A DNA stretch of 34,108 nucleotides from a bacterium (GCA_030428785.1 JAUIEF010000036.1:1-34108), one strand, 5' to 3'. Shown: positions 8,241 through 16,243, numbered from the stretch's first letter. The notes: generated by a model from the letters alone, not told the origin. Numbers and translations: made by a program.

Positions 8241-9064
8241 GGTTGCTGCGTCCCGAGAACGCGGACCATCGACTGGAAGATCTTCTTGCGGGCGCGACAG
8301 ACGACCATCTTGAAGTTCTCCAGCTTGATCCCTAGGACCTCCGTCGCCTCGCGGTAACCGAGCCCCTGCACCTCGACGAGCTCGAGGGCGAGGCGGTCAC
8401 GCGGCTTGAGCTCGTTGAGGTACGCGTGGGTGTAGAGGCTCAGGAGGATGCCGTAGACGCGCCGGCAACGCGCCGCCGACTCGGCGTCCTCGGTGGCCTG
8501 CGCCGGGCTCGCCGTGTTCTCGTCCTCGAGGACGTCGGCGAGCATCTCGGCGGGGATGCCGTCCTTCATGGACGACGAGAGCTGCCGGTACACGGTGTTC
8601 CGGATGATCGAGTAGGACCAGTTCCGGAAGGCGTTGGGCTTCTCGGCGCGGAAGCGCGACGGGTACCTGTAGATGGCGAGGAACGCCTCCTGGAGCACGT
8701 CGTGCGGGTCGGCGCGCGAGCCCGTCATGCGCATGATGCGCGCGGCGACGAGCGAGAAGGGCCGGACGTTCAGCTCGAAGAGCAGGCTGTAGGCCTCGAC
8801 GCTGCCCAGCTCGCGGAAGGCGTCCATGAGCGCGTTGTTGAGCGACTGGAGCTCGCAGGGCTCGGCGCGCACGGTCTCGACGAGCAGCGGGTGGCGGGTC
8901 TCGAGGGCGATCGCGCGCGCCCGCGCCAGGACGTCCGCCGACACGTGGTCGGGGGTCCGTGCGTTCGGCTTCCGGGCGACCCGGACGGCCGGCCGGCCCT
9001 CGGCGGAAGGAGCGCGGCCCACGGGGGCTTCCTCCCTCTCGCGAGCTTCGCCGGGCTCGACCAA
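8237..9064 (-). CDS. ECF-type RNA polymerase sigma factor
   Basis: This 275-residue protein has a sigma region 2 (about 91-160: 'DPHDVLQEAFLAIYRYPSRF', 'AFRNWSYSIIRNTVYRQ') and a region 4 helix-turn-helix (about 215-262: 'LKPRDRLALELVEVQGLGYREATEVLGI'), with no region 3, as in ECF factors. An unusual extension of about 90 residues precedes region 2. The start is TTG at 9064, chosen because AGGAAGG lies 7 nt upstream; no better start is in frame. It is the first gene of an operon with a zinc-finger/TPR protein and a secreted protein. It would direct RNA polymerase to a small regulon, probably including its own promoter in the 9065-9257 gap. Confidence 0.9.
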   Translation of the reverse strand: MVEPGEAREREEAPVGRAPSAEGRPAVRVARKPNARTPDHVSADVLARARAIALETRHPLLVETVRAEPCELQSLNNALMDAFRELGSVEAYSLLFELNVRPFSLVAARIMRMTGSRADPHDVLQEAFLAIYRYPSRFRAEKPNAFRNWSYSIIRNTVYRQLSSSMKDGIPAEMLADVLEDENTASPAQATEDAESAARCRRVYGILLSLYTHAYLNELKPRDRLALELVEVQGLGYREATEVLGIKLENFKMVVCRARKKIFQSMVRVLGTQQP

Positions 9065-9194
9065 TGCGACGCCTTCCTGTTCGGGGGCAACGAGGCGCCG
9101 GGGGTCCTGCGGCCCCGGGGACGCGACCCGACCCGGGATCCGGTGCCTTGCGTGTTGGTAGCCGGGACGACACGTGGGGTCACAGGATCGACAC

Positions 9195-9219
9195 CGAAAA
9201 TCTGTCAGGTGCGAAAATC
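9195..9219. repeat. direct repeat CGAAAATC in the divergent promoter region
   Basis: CGAAAATC occurs at 9195-9202 and again at 9212-9219, 17 nt apart, in the most AT-rich part of the 193-nt gap between the ECF sigma operon (minus) and the glycosyltransferase gene (plus). Both copies run on into CTG-like bases. It may be an operator or part of a promoter; no regulator is identified. Confidence 0.4.
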
Positions 9220-9257
9220 CTGGCTCTCAGGCCGCCTTTGGCGCAGGTTGGCCGCCG

Positions 9258-11087
9258 ATGCGAGCGCTGCGTCCGGCCCTGCTGCTGATCTTCTCCGTGA
9301 CGATCTTCTCAGCGATCGATCCGGTGTGGCGGATCGACCCGGATGCCGCAGCCTACCTGAGTCTGGGAAACGCGGTGGGCTCGGGTGAGGGATACGTGCT
9401 CGGGGGCGCGCTCCACGGGAAGTACCCGCCGGGCTGGCCGTGGCTCGTGGCCGGGCTGGGGCGGGTGTTCGGGGCGGACGCCTACGGCGTGTTCCACGCG
9501 GCGCTCGTCGCGGCCTGGGCGCTCGCGGTGCTCCTCGCGCACCGGCTCGCGCGGCGTCTCGGGCTCGGACCGTGGCCGGCGCTCGCCGTCGCCGCCTGCG
9601 TCGCGCTCTCGCAGACGCTCTTCGAGCTCTCGGTGCGCTACCTCCGCACCGAGCCGCTCTTCCTCGCCCTGAGCCTCGCCGCGCTGCTCGTCACGATCCG
9701 CGCGACGTCGCGGGCGTGGCGCGGAGGCGCCGGCGCGGTCGTGCTCGCCGGGCTGCTCGTCGTCGCGACGTTGTCGGTGCGCCTCGCGGGCGTGAGCCTG
9801 CTCGCCGTGCCGGCCGTCGCGCTGCTGCGGAAGGACACGCGCCGGGGAGCCGCCCTCGCCGTGCTCGCCCTGGGCGCCGCCGGGCTGCTGGGCTGGATGG
9901 CCTGGGGCGCGCACGTCCGCGCGGTGTCCCCCGAGGCGCCCGACTACCGCACGGAGTTCCTGGCCGCCGAGCCGCGCGACCTCACGAAGGTCGTACAGGT
10001 GGACGTGCCGCCGCTCGACGGCCCCGCGCTCGCGCGACGCGTCGGCGGCAACGTGGGCGTGCTCGCCCGGGCCGGCGCCGTGCTCCTCACGAACGTCGAC
10101 AAGGCCGGGGCGCGCGCTCCCGTGGGGTACCTCGTGTTGATCGTGCTGCTCGTCGGCTGCGTGGGGCTCGTCGCGAGGGCCCCGTGGCGCGGCGCGGCGG
10201 CCCCCGGTCGCGCGGACGACACCGCTCCCGCGGACGCCTCGTCCCCGGGGGGCTCTCCCTCGCCGGACGCGGATGTCCGTCGCACGCGCCTCCTGTGCGC
10301 CGCCTACCTCGGCGCGACGCTCGCGCTCCATCTCGTGTGGCCCTTCGACCAGCAGGAGCGCTTCTACGTGCCGCTCCTGCCGCTGCTGCTCGTCGCGGCG
10401 CTCGAGGGCGCCGTGCGGCTCGGCCGCGCGCTCGCCGTCGTCGCGGACCGGCCGGCGGGGCGCGCCGCCACGCTGCTGGGCGCCGTCGCCGTGCTCGTCC
10501 TGCTCGCGCTCCAGCGCTCGGACGACCCCGTGGTGCTCGGCCGCTGGAGCCGCGCGTACGCCGCCCTGCTCGGCGCGGGCGTCGTCGGGACGGCGGGCCT
10601 CGCGTGGTGGCTGCACCGCGGCCGCGCGCTGCGCCTGCCGTCCGTCGCCTGGCTGCTCCTGCCGGCGTTCTTCGCGCTGCCGTTCGCGGCGCTGCGCTTC
10701 CGCGAGTGGCCGGCGATCGTCCGCGCGTCCGAGGAGACGCGCGCCGTCGAGCCCGCCGGCTCGCCGCTCGCGCGCATCGACGTGCACCCGGTGCTCGCCG
10801 ACGTCGCGCGCTTCCTCGCGACGACACCGCCAGACACCGTGCTCATGACGGACGTGCCCAAGATGCTCGCGGTGCTGTCCGGCCGCCGCTGCGTGCCCTT
10901 CGTCTACCGCGCGGATCCGCCCGAGGTGCTCGTCGGCGACGCGGACCTCGTCTTCTACACGCGCGAGCTCCCGCAGGCCGCCGCGGTCATGGACGCGGCG
11001 GCCGCGCGCTTCGAGCCGGCGCTCGAGCTGCCCGCCGTCGACGAGGGCGCGGGCGCCGTGCGCCCGACGGTCTACCGGGTGCCGTAG
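9258..11087 (+). CDS. GT-C family integral membrane glycosyltransferase (PMT/ArnT-like)
   Basis: A protein of about 609 residues with around ten hydrophobic helices. The N-terminal loop 'WRIDPDAAAYLSLGNAVGSGEGY...HGKYPPGWPWL' has the acidic pair and PPG(W)P pattern of the first periplasmic loop in PMT/ArnT-type transferases, which use polyprenyl-phosphate sugars. A soluble-looking domain lies at about 505-609. I start at the ATG at 9258, where the hydrophobic helix begins, rather than at an upstream in-frame ATG at 9174 that would add a polar 28-residue leader. Acceptor and sugar are unknown. It stands alone and diverges from the sigma operon, so it may be under that sigma factor, but this is speculative. 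Confidence 0.8.
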   Translation: MRALRPALLLIFSVTIFSAIDPVWRIDPDAAAYLSLGNAVGSGEGYVLGGALHGKYPPGWPWLVAGLGRVFGADAYGVFHAALVAAWALAVLLAHRLARRLGLGPWPALAVAACVALSQTLFELSVRYLRTEPLFLALSLAALLVTIRATSRAWRGGAGAVVLAGLLVVATLSVRLAGVSLLAVPAVALLRKDTRRGAALAVLALGAAGLLGWMAWGAHVRAVSPEAPDYRTEFLAAEPRDLTKVVQVDVPPLDGPALARRVGGNVGVLARAGAVLLTNVDKAGARAPVGYLVLIVLLVGCVGLVARAPWRGAAAPGRADDTAPADASSPGGSPSPDADVRRTRLLCAAYLGATLALHLVWPFDQQERFYVPLLPLLLVAALEGAVRLGRALAVVADRPAGRAATLLGAVAVLVLLALQRSDDPVVLGRWSRAYAALLGAGVVGTAGLAWWLHRGRALRLPSVAWLLLPAFFALPFAALRFREWPAIVRASEETRAVEPAGSPLARIDVHPVLADVARFLATTPPDTVLMTDVPKMLAVLSGRRCVPFVYRADPPEVLVGDADLVFYTRELPQAAAVMDAAAARFEPALELPAVDEGAGAVRPTVYRVP

Positions 11088-11223
11088 GAACGCACAGCCG
11101 ACGACATGTCGAACGTAGCCGTTCCGAGAGGTCCGCTGTAAGCTCTGGGCTTCGGTTCTTGAGCATCCCTATCTGACGACGTCGTTCGGCAGGAATGTTG
11201 ACCCTAATCAGGGGATCGCAGCA

Positions 11224-12093
11224 TTGGTTCAATTCGACCCAGTTGAGTTCGCCGGTACCAAGGTGCAGGTCATTCTCCGAGAAGGCCGCATCCTCATCGG
11301 GTGGATTGCAGCGGTGACGCAGTCCCACATCCACTTGGCACTCGATCGCGAGTTTGTTCTGGTCCGGCTCGTGCCCATGGCCCAAGTGAGCGGGTGGAGT
11401 CTCACTGCAGACTCTGACTCGGATTCGGCGCTCCCTCCCATGGGAACCGAAATTCATGGGCGCATTCGACGGGTCCACGAGCGCGTCGAGGACGACGTGC
11501 TGAGGTCCTACTCCGACCTGGACCTTCAAGGCCTCGCCAAGCCTGCCGAGCTCCTACGCAGCCTCGTCTCGCGCACCAGCTCGACCGAGAACGAACGCCT
11601 GTCGGACGAGATGTTGGAGGTTGGGATGGCCTCGGCACGTGACGCCCTGAAGATCCTGGACCGTGCTCGACTGGCGGGAATCGTGAGTGAACGGTCCTCC
11701 GAGATCAGAGGAGCGGTTCACGTGGAGTCCATCCCGAGCGTGGATGCGATCCCCAACGCGCTCGGGGCGACAATTACTGCGATCGAGCGGACGTCTTCCG
11801 AGGAGCCTGACGGCGAAATCGATCCAGGTGAACTCATCAGAGCCACTGAGCGACCTCCTGCTCCCCAGGGATCCAAGAGCAAGCGGGTCGACGGCTACGG
11901 ATCGATATTCCTGGGCTCCGCACTCGCCTCCAGCAACGCACTCATCGCAGGTGTCTCAGGGGCGCTCGGCGCACTCCCGACTCTTGGCGTGGGCGCCGTG
12001 GCCGCCGCACTGGGCTCTGTCACGTCCATCTACACCGGTCTCACTGCCGTCAAGAACGGCTTCAAGACTCTCCTCGAAGACGAAGAGGGCTGA
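11224..12093 (+). CDS. unrecognised protein: small beta-barrel-like N-terminus, hydrophobic C-terminus (cassette gene 1)
   Basis: This is a 289-residue protein from a TTG start supported by AGGGG 9 nt upstream. Residues about 10-58 ('GTKVQVILREGRILIGWIAAV', 'HIHLALDREFVLVRLVPM') have the strand pattern of a small Sm-like or similar five-strand barrel; this is by eye and not certain. The middle is helical and acidic. Residues about 226-272 are a Gly/Ala/Ser/Leu-rich hydrophobic stretch ('GSALASSNALIAGVSGALGA', then 'GVGAVAAALGSV') that could form two membrane or pore-like helices. It overlaps the next gene by one base (TGATG). Base composition is about 60-65% GC in sampled lines, well below neighbours. 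Function unknown. Confidence 0.75.
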   Translation: MVQFDPVEFAGTKVQVILREGRILIGWIAAVTQSHIHLALDREFVLVRLVPMAQVSGWSLTADSDSDSALPPMGTEIHGRIRRVHERVEDDVLRSYSDLDLQGLAKPAELLRSLVSRTSSTENERLSDEMLEVGMASARDALKILDRARLAGIVSERSSEIRGAVHVESIPSVDAIPNALGATITAIERTSSEEPDGEIDPGELIRATERPPAPQGSKSKRVDGYGSIFLGSALASSNALIAGVSGALGALPTLGVGAVAAALGSVTSIYTGLTAVKNGFKTLLEDEEG

Positions 12094-12743
12094 TGATGTC
12101 CACGCCTGACTTGAGGCTGTTCTGGTCCACGTTGAAGAGTGGCAACACCAGCGTCGACCGGCTGTCGGCGGCGACCTCACTCCTGGTGTCATACGCTCAC
12201 ACTGGCGACTTGTCGAACGCCGCGGAATGCGTCATCACGGCTCATCAAGTCTTCCGCGATTGCGACGAAGCCGCGTTCTTTCTGCATTGGCTTCGATCCC
12301 CACCGACTGCGCAGATCGTGTCACTCGTCCGGGAGGAAGTGCCCTGGTTTGCCGAGTGGTTCGACCGACTGCGAGCCTCACCGGGGACCGCGGAAGAAGG
12401 CGGGCGCGAGACGAGAACCGTGGATCCCGACCTGTTCGACACGTTTGCGGACGAGCCTCAAGCCTCGGAGATCGATCCCGAGCAGTTCGTGGCGCGCTAC
12501 TCGGCAGCTGTGCCTGCAAAGTGGAGGGAACGGTTTGAAGCGAAGGGCATCGCGACGAGCCTCGGCTCCCACGCGTTGCTCGCCATGTCGCACTCGCGTG
12601 CTGGGTCCGCGCTCACCTTCAATGCAGCGAGCTTCCGGCTTGCTCCCGCCTGGCGACTGAGGCTGAGCGAACACGACCTCTTGCAGCACATCGCCTCGGG
12701 GCGGCTCGTGGTCCGATCTGTCGTGCTTGGAGCAGAAGTCTGA
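12093..12743 (+). CDS. unrecognised helical protein (cassette gene 2)
   Basis: This 216-residue protein begins at ATG 12093 within TGATGATG; the next ATG at 12096 is an alternative. The N-terminal 80 residues are helical ('VDRLSAATSLLVSYAHTGDLSNAAECVITA') and could be a single TPR-like or HEAT-like unit. An acidic spacer follows ('EEGGRETRTVDPDLFDTFADEPQASEID'-type sequence, about 100-130), then a more beta-like C-terminus ('ALTFNAASFRLAPAWRLRLSEHDLL'). No signal peptide, membrane helix or known catalytic motif is seen. It overlaps both neighbours by one base, so the three proteins are almost certainly made together. I do not recognise the family. Confidence 0.75.
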   Translation: MMSTPDLRLFWSTLKSGNTSVDRLSAATSLLVSYAHTGDLSNAAECVITAHQVFRDCDEAAFFLHWLRSPPTAQIVSLVREEVPWFAEWFDRLRASPGTAEEGGRETRTVDPDLFDTFADEPQASEIDPEQFVARYSAAVPAKWRERFEAKGIATSLGSHALLAMSHSRAGSALTFNAASFRLAPAWRLRLSEHDLLQHIASGRLVVRSVVLGAEV

Positions 12744-13036
12744 TGTATCCCATTCAACTCGTCGTCGAGAATACGGGCCCGAGCCAGCTAACCGTCACCA
12801 TCCCTGCCGGGACGGTGTTCGAGCCCCACGGGGCCCCGGGTTATCAGTGCCTAGTGACGACTCAAGACGTCAAGGTCGACGTCCCGCCGGGCCGACACGA
12901 AGTCATGCTTCCGGGCGCATGCCTCAATCACAATCTTGCGCCGCCCTCGCAGGTTCCCGGTGCTCTCACTCCCTTGCGAATGCAGAACACCCCGGGAAGC
13001 CAGCAGGCCGTTTGGAGACGCGTGGGCTCCACCTAG
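12743..13036 (+). CDS. small beta-rich protein (cassette gene 3)
   Basis: A 97-residue protein whose ATG overlaps the previous stop (TGATG). The pattern 'IQLVVENTGPSQLTVTIPAG', 'TVFEP', 'VKVDVPPGRHEVMLPGACLN' followed by 'LAPPSQVPGALTPLRM' reads as a compact Ig-like beta-sandwich of the type that binds or caps another protein. There is no signal peptide, so it is presumably cytosolic despite the extracellular-looking fold. One conserved-looking Cys sits in 'PGACLNHNLAPP'. It has the same reduced GC and freer codon use as the other two cassette genes. I remember similar small proteins only as hypotheticals and do not assign a function. Confidence 0.7.
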   Translation: MYPIQLVVENTGPSQLTVTIPAGTVFEPHGAPGYQCLVTTQDVKVDVPPGRHEVMLPGACLNHNLAPPSQVPGALTPLRMQNTPGSQQAVWRRVGST

Positions 13037-13064
13037 GAGCCGCCTCTCCCGTTGATCGGCCTGC

Positions 13065-13511
13065 CTAGTCCTCCCGCGGCGGCCGACCGCGCATCTTCTT
13101 CTTCTGGCTGTGCTCCTTCTTCGCCTTGAGGCGGCGCTTCTGGCTGCCCTTGGTCGGCTTCGTCTTGCGCCGCGTCTTCGGCACGTGGAGCGCGTCGCGC
13201 ACGACCTGCGCGAGCCGGCGCCGCGCCTCGAGCCGGTTGTCCAGCTGGCTGCGCTCGCCGTCGGCGTGCACGATGAGCTCGCCCGCCTTCGTGAGCCGCG
13301 ACGCGAGCCGTGCGAGGAGCCGCGCGCGCCGCGCGTCGTCGAGCACCGCGCTCTCCGCGACGCTCCAGCGCAGGGTCACGCGCGTCGAGAGCTTGTTGAC
13401 CGCCTGCCCGCCCGGGCCGCCCGCCCGGCTCGCGGACCACTCCATCTCCGCCGCCGGGATGACGAGGCCGCGCTGGACCTCGAGGTCGTCGGAGGGGTCG
13501 TGCCGGTCCAC
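13065..13511 (-). CDS. arfB: ArfB-like peptidyl-tRNA hydrolase (GGQ domain)
   Basis: The protein (148 residues from the GTG at 13511) has the release-factor catalytic motif GGQ at 34-36 in 'SRAGGPGGQAVNKLSTRVTLRW', and the long basic C-terminal tail ('KTRRKTKPTKGSQKRRLKAKK') that in ArfB/YaeJ enters the empty mRNA channel of stalled ribosomes. It lacks the stop-codon recognition domain of RF1/RF2. It rescues ribosomes on non-stop mRNA by freeing the peptide. The GTG start is chosen because it lies 1 nt after the lipoprotein stop; a longer start would overlap that gene by 41 nt and add an atypical Ser/Cys-rich leader. It is co-transcribed with the lipoprotein gene, with no obvious functional link. 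Confidence 0.9.
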   Translation of the reverse strand: MDRHDPSDDLEVQRGLVIPAAEMEWSASRAGGPGGQAVNKLSTRVTLRWSVAESAVLDDARRARLLARLASRLTKAGELIVHADGERSQLDNRLEARRRLAQVVRDALHVPKTRRKTKPTKGSQKRRLKAKKEHSQKKKMRGRPPRED

Positions 13512-13512
13512 G

Positions 13513-15102
13513 TCAGCGCTGCACCGGCACGTCCTGCTCGAGGACGAGCTCACGACCGCGCGCGTAGAAGCCCGCGCGCAGCAGGCCGTTCGGGACCTCC
13601 TGCCGCACCGACAGGAACGGGCCGCGCGCCGCGCCCCCGCCGAGCACGTCGCGCAGCTCCCCGAGCAGCCCGTCGAGCCCGGCGGCCCCGCAGTCGTCGA
13701 GCGTGAGCACGAACGCGCCGTCGTGCGTCCAGTACCGGCCCGCGGGCACCGCGCCCTCCGGCGGCACCGCGCCGTCCCACGGCCGCGGCCCGCCGAGCCC
13801 CTCGTCGTCGAGGTCGAGCGTGTGCGCGAAGAGGCCGAGCACCTCGGCGAAGCCGTCGACGTCGAGCTCGCGACCCGGCTGGAGCGCGAGCACGAGCGCG
13901 CGCGCGCCCTCCTCCTTGCCGACGAGCACCGTGCCCTCGCAGGGCGCGAGCAGCTCGGTCATCTCGGCGATGAGCCGCTCGGCGGGCGCGCCCTCGCCCA
14001 TGGTGAGCTCCACGAGCGGCCGCGCCCACTCGGCGAGCGCCGCGGGGAACGACACCGGCTCGAACGCGAAGCTCACCGCGTCGGGGAGCTCCGGCGCCGG
14101 GCGCACGCCCGCGAGCAGCGCCGCGCGCGGGCTGCCCTCGATCCACGTCGTGCGCAACCGGACGTGGAGCACCGGGTCGAGCGCGGCGGAGACCTCGTCG
14201 CGCATGACGTCGGGGCCGTCCGACACGCTCCGCGCGAACTGATCCACCCACGCGCCGACGTCGAGCCCGTGGAGCTCCACCTGCAGCCCCTCGACCTCGT
14301 CCGGCCCGACCATCTCGAGCAGCGCCCAGAGCGCCGGCCCCGGCACGGGCAGGTCGAGCTCCGGCACCTCGGCGCCGCGCATGCCCGCCGCGAGCATCCC
14401 GCCCAGGCCCGCCATCTGCACGTTGAGCAGCATGCCGCGCACCTGCTGCACGAGGCCGTCGATCTCCTGCTTGTACGCGAGGTGCATGCGCTTCGCGTCG
14501 AAGCTCAGCACGAGCGGGCCGTCCGCGGCGCGCAGGCCGCCGACCTCGTCGAGCACGCGCGCGACGGTGAGCCCCGCCTCGTAGGACGGGGCGAGCACGG
14601 CGCGCCCGTCGTGGTGCGCGAGCTGCATGCTCCAGGCGATGGTCGGCTCCTCGCCCAGCGCGGCGAGGATGTCCTGCGGCGAGTTCGCGCCCGCCATGCT
14701 CCGCGCGACCTGGATCGCCTGCGCGAGCGCGTTGCCCCGCGGAAGCGTGAAGATCCAGGCGTCGCGCGCGCCCGCCGTGACGTTCGGCGACGCGAGGAGC
14801 GACGCGCGGAACGCGTCCTCGTCGTCGACGGGGACCGCGACGGCGAACGGGCTGCCGTGCACGTACTCGTCGAGCAGCACGAGCGCGAAGGAGCCGTCGC
14901 CGGAGAGGCCGTCCGGACGCCACGCGAGCACACGGTCGAGCGACGCCGCGAGGTCGTCCGGGCCGACGGGCATCGACACGTAGCCGAGCACGCCGGGCGC
15001 GTCGACGCGCAGCGGCCAGTCCTCCGCGGGACCGCCGTCGTCGCCGGGACCGCAGGCGGGCAGGGCGAGCACGAGTCCCGCGAGTAGGATGGCCGCTCTC
15101 AT
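13513..15102 (-). CDS. lipoprotein of unknown function (DUF3352-like size and style)
   Basis: This 529-residue protein starts with a lipoprotein signal (MRAAILLAGLVLALPAC, lipobox LPAC), so it should be lipid-anchored outside the inner membrane. The mature part is alternating alpha/beta ('GVLGYVSMPVGPDDLAASLDRVL', 'FALVLLDEYVHGSPFAVAVPV', 'GTVLVGKEEGARALVLALQPG'), in the style of large secreted planctomycete proteins that score a set of repeated ferredoxin-like units; the DUF3352 comparison is a guess. No catalytic motif was found. I start at ATG 15102; another ATG is 9 nt upstream. AGGA lies 8 nt before 15102, but the same bases form a TAGGAT -10 box that would make the message leaderless. 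It is followed by arfB after 1 nt. Confidence 0.75.
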   Translation of the reverse strand: MRAAILLAGLVLALPACGPGDDGGPAEDWPLRVDAPGVLGYVSMPVGPDDLAASLDRVLAWRPDGLSGDGSFALVLLDEYVHGSPFAVAVPVDDEDAFRASLLASPNVTAGARDAWIFTLPRGNALAQAIQVARSMAGANSPQDILAALGEEPTIAWSMQLAHHDGRAVLAPSYEAGLTVARVLDEVGGLRAADGPLVLSFDAKRMHLAYKQEIDGLVQQVRGMLLNVQMAGLGGMLAAGMRGAEVPELDLPVPGPALWALLEMVGPDEVEGLQVELHGLDVGAWVDQFARSVSDGPDVMRDEVSAALDPVLHVRLRTTWIEGSPRAALLAGVRPAPELPDAVSFAFEPVSFPAALAEWARPLVELTMGEGAPAERLIAEMTELLAPCEGTVLVGKEEGARALVLALQPGRELDVDGFAEVLGLFAHTLDLDDEGLGGPRPWDGAVPPEGAVPAGRYWTHDGAFVLTLDDCGAAGLDGLLGELRDVLGGGAARGPFLSVRQEVPNGLLRAGFYARGRELVLEQDVPVQR

Positions 15103-15109
15103 GGCGCGC

Positions 15110-15115
15110 ATCCTA
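15110..15115 (-). promoter_or_regulatory. putative -10 box (TAGGAT), possibly giving a leaderless mRNA
   Basis: Minus-strand TAGGAT ends 7 nt before the ATG at 15102, so transcription would start at or next to the start codon. The divergent queG start is only 39 nt away, so both promoters must overlap in this gap. Confidence 0.4.
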
Positions 15116-15141
15116 GCAGTCCGGTCCCTCCGAGCACGCGC

Positions 15142-16146
15142 GTGAACGGCACGCCGACGGTCGACGTCGCAGGGCGCGAGGCACTCCGCGAGCTCGTGCT
15201 GCGCGAGGGGTTCACGCGCGTCGGCTTCACCACGGCGGAGCCCGTCGAGGACCGCGTGTCGGCGTGGGTCGCGGACGGGCTGCACGCGTCGCTCGAGTGG
15301 ATGGCGCGCGAGCCCGGTCAGCGCGCCGACCCGCGCGCCCGCCTCGACGGCGCGCGGAGCGTCGTGTGCGTGACGGCGGCCTACCCGGCGACGGACGCGC
15401 GCGGCGCGGTCGCCGGCTACGCCCGCGGCGAGGACTACCACCGCACGCTCGTCGCCGCGCTCGAGCGCGCCGCGGACGCGCTCCGCGAACGGCACCCCGA
15501 CGCGGCGACGCGCGTCTGCGTCGACACGGCGCCGCTGCTCGAGCGCGCCCTCGCCGCCCGCGCGGGCCTCGGCTGGATCGGCCGCAACACGATGCTGCTC
15601 GACGAGGCGTCCGGGCCGTGGACGCTGCTCGGCGAGATCGTCACGCCGCTCGACATCCCGCCGGACGCGCCGGGCGTCGAACGCTGCGGCACGTGCACCG
15701 CCTGCGTAGACGCGTGCCCCACGGACGCGCTGCTCCCCGGGCGCCGCCTCGACGCGGGGCGCTGCCTCTCCTACTGGACCATCGAGCACCGCGGCCCGCT
15801 GCCCGACGACTGGGCCGCGGCGCTCGGCCACCGCGCGTTCGGCTGCGACGACTGTCTCGCCGCCTGCCCGTTCCCGGCGGACGCCGCGCGCGCGCCGGAC
15901 CGCGCCGCTCCGAGCCCGCCGTCGCCCGGCCCGGCGCGCGCGCCGGACGCGCGACGGCCCGCGCCCGTCGACCCGCCCTTCGTGCCGCGACCGGACCTCG
16001 CGACGATCACGCCCGCGGAGCTCGAGGCCCGCGCCCGCGAGTCGTTCCGTCGGCACTTCGGCTCGACCCCGCTCGAGCGCGCGCGCAAGGGCGGCCTCCT
16101 GCGGAACCTCGCGGCGCTCCGCGACCCGCCCGGCGACGAGGCCTGA
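15142..16146 (+). CDS. queG: epoxyqueuosine reductase
   Basis: This 334-residue enzyme carries out the last step of queuosine synthesis, reducing epoxyqueuosine in tRNA with cobalamin and two [4Fe-4S] clusters. The catalytic block 'VCVDTAPLLERALAARAGLGWIGRNTMLL' contains the conserved Asp and the GWIG motif. Cluster 1 is 'CGTCTACVDACP' (C-x2-C-x2-C-x3-C), and cluster 2 uses 'CLSYWTIEHRG' and 'FGCDDCLAACPF'. The start is GTG at 15142. The protein is at the short end for the family (no HEAT-repeat extension). A 7-bp hairpin (16165-16185) follows the stop. No other queuosine gene is nearby. Confidence 0.95.
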   Translation: MNGTPTVDVAGREALRELVLREGFTRVGFTTAEPVEDRVSAWVADGLHASLEWMAREPGQRADPRARLDGARSVVCVTAAYPATDARGAVAGYARGEDYHRTLVAALERAADALRERHPDAATRVCVDTAPLLERALAARAGLGWIGRNTMLLDEASGPWTLLGEIVTPLDIPPDAPGVERCGTCTACVDACPTDALLPGRRLDAGRCLSYWTIEHRGPLPDDWAAALGHRAFGCDDCLAACPFPADAARAPDRAAPSPPSPGPARAPDARRPAPVDPPFVPRPDLATITPAELEARARESFRRHFGSTPLERARKGGLLRNLAALRDPPGDEA

Positions 16147-16164
16147 CGCGCGCCGCCCGGCACG

Positions 16165-16185
16165 CGGGCGCGACGCCGGCGCCCG
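16165..16185 (+). terminator. hairpin after queG
   Basis: CGGGCGC (16165-16171) pairs with GCGCCCG (16179-16185) around a 7-base loop GACGCCG, 18 nt past the queG stop. No T-run. Confidence 0.4.
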
Positions 16186-16243
16186 ACCGCGCGCCCCGGG
16201 CCCCGCGCGCCCCCGTCGACGGGCGCTCCCCGGCCCCGGGGTG

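Noticed and set aside
11105..11135. LexA-type SOS box in 'CGAACGTAGCCGTTCCG' before the cassette
   Set aside because: The spacer between GAAC and GTTC is 6 nt instead of 4 and the outer bases do not match. It may be chance.
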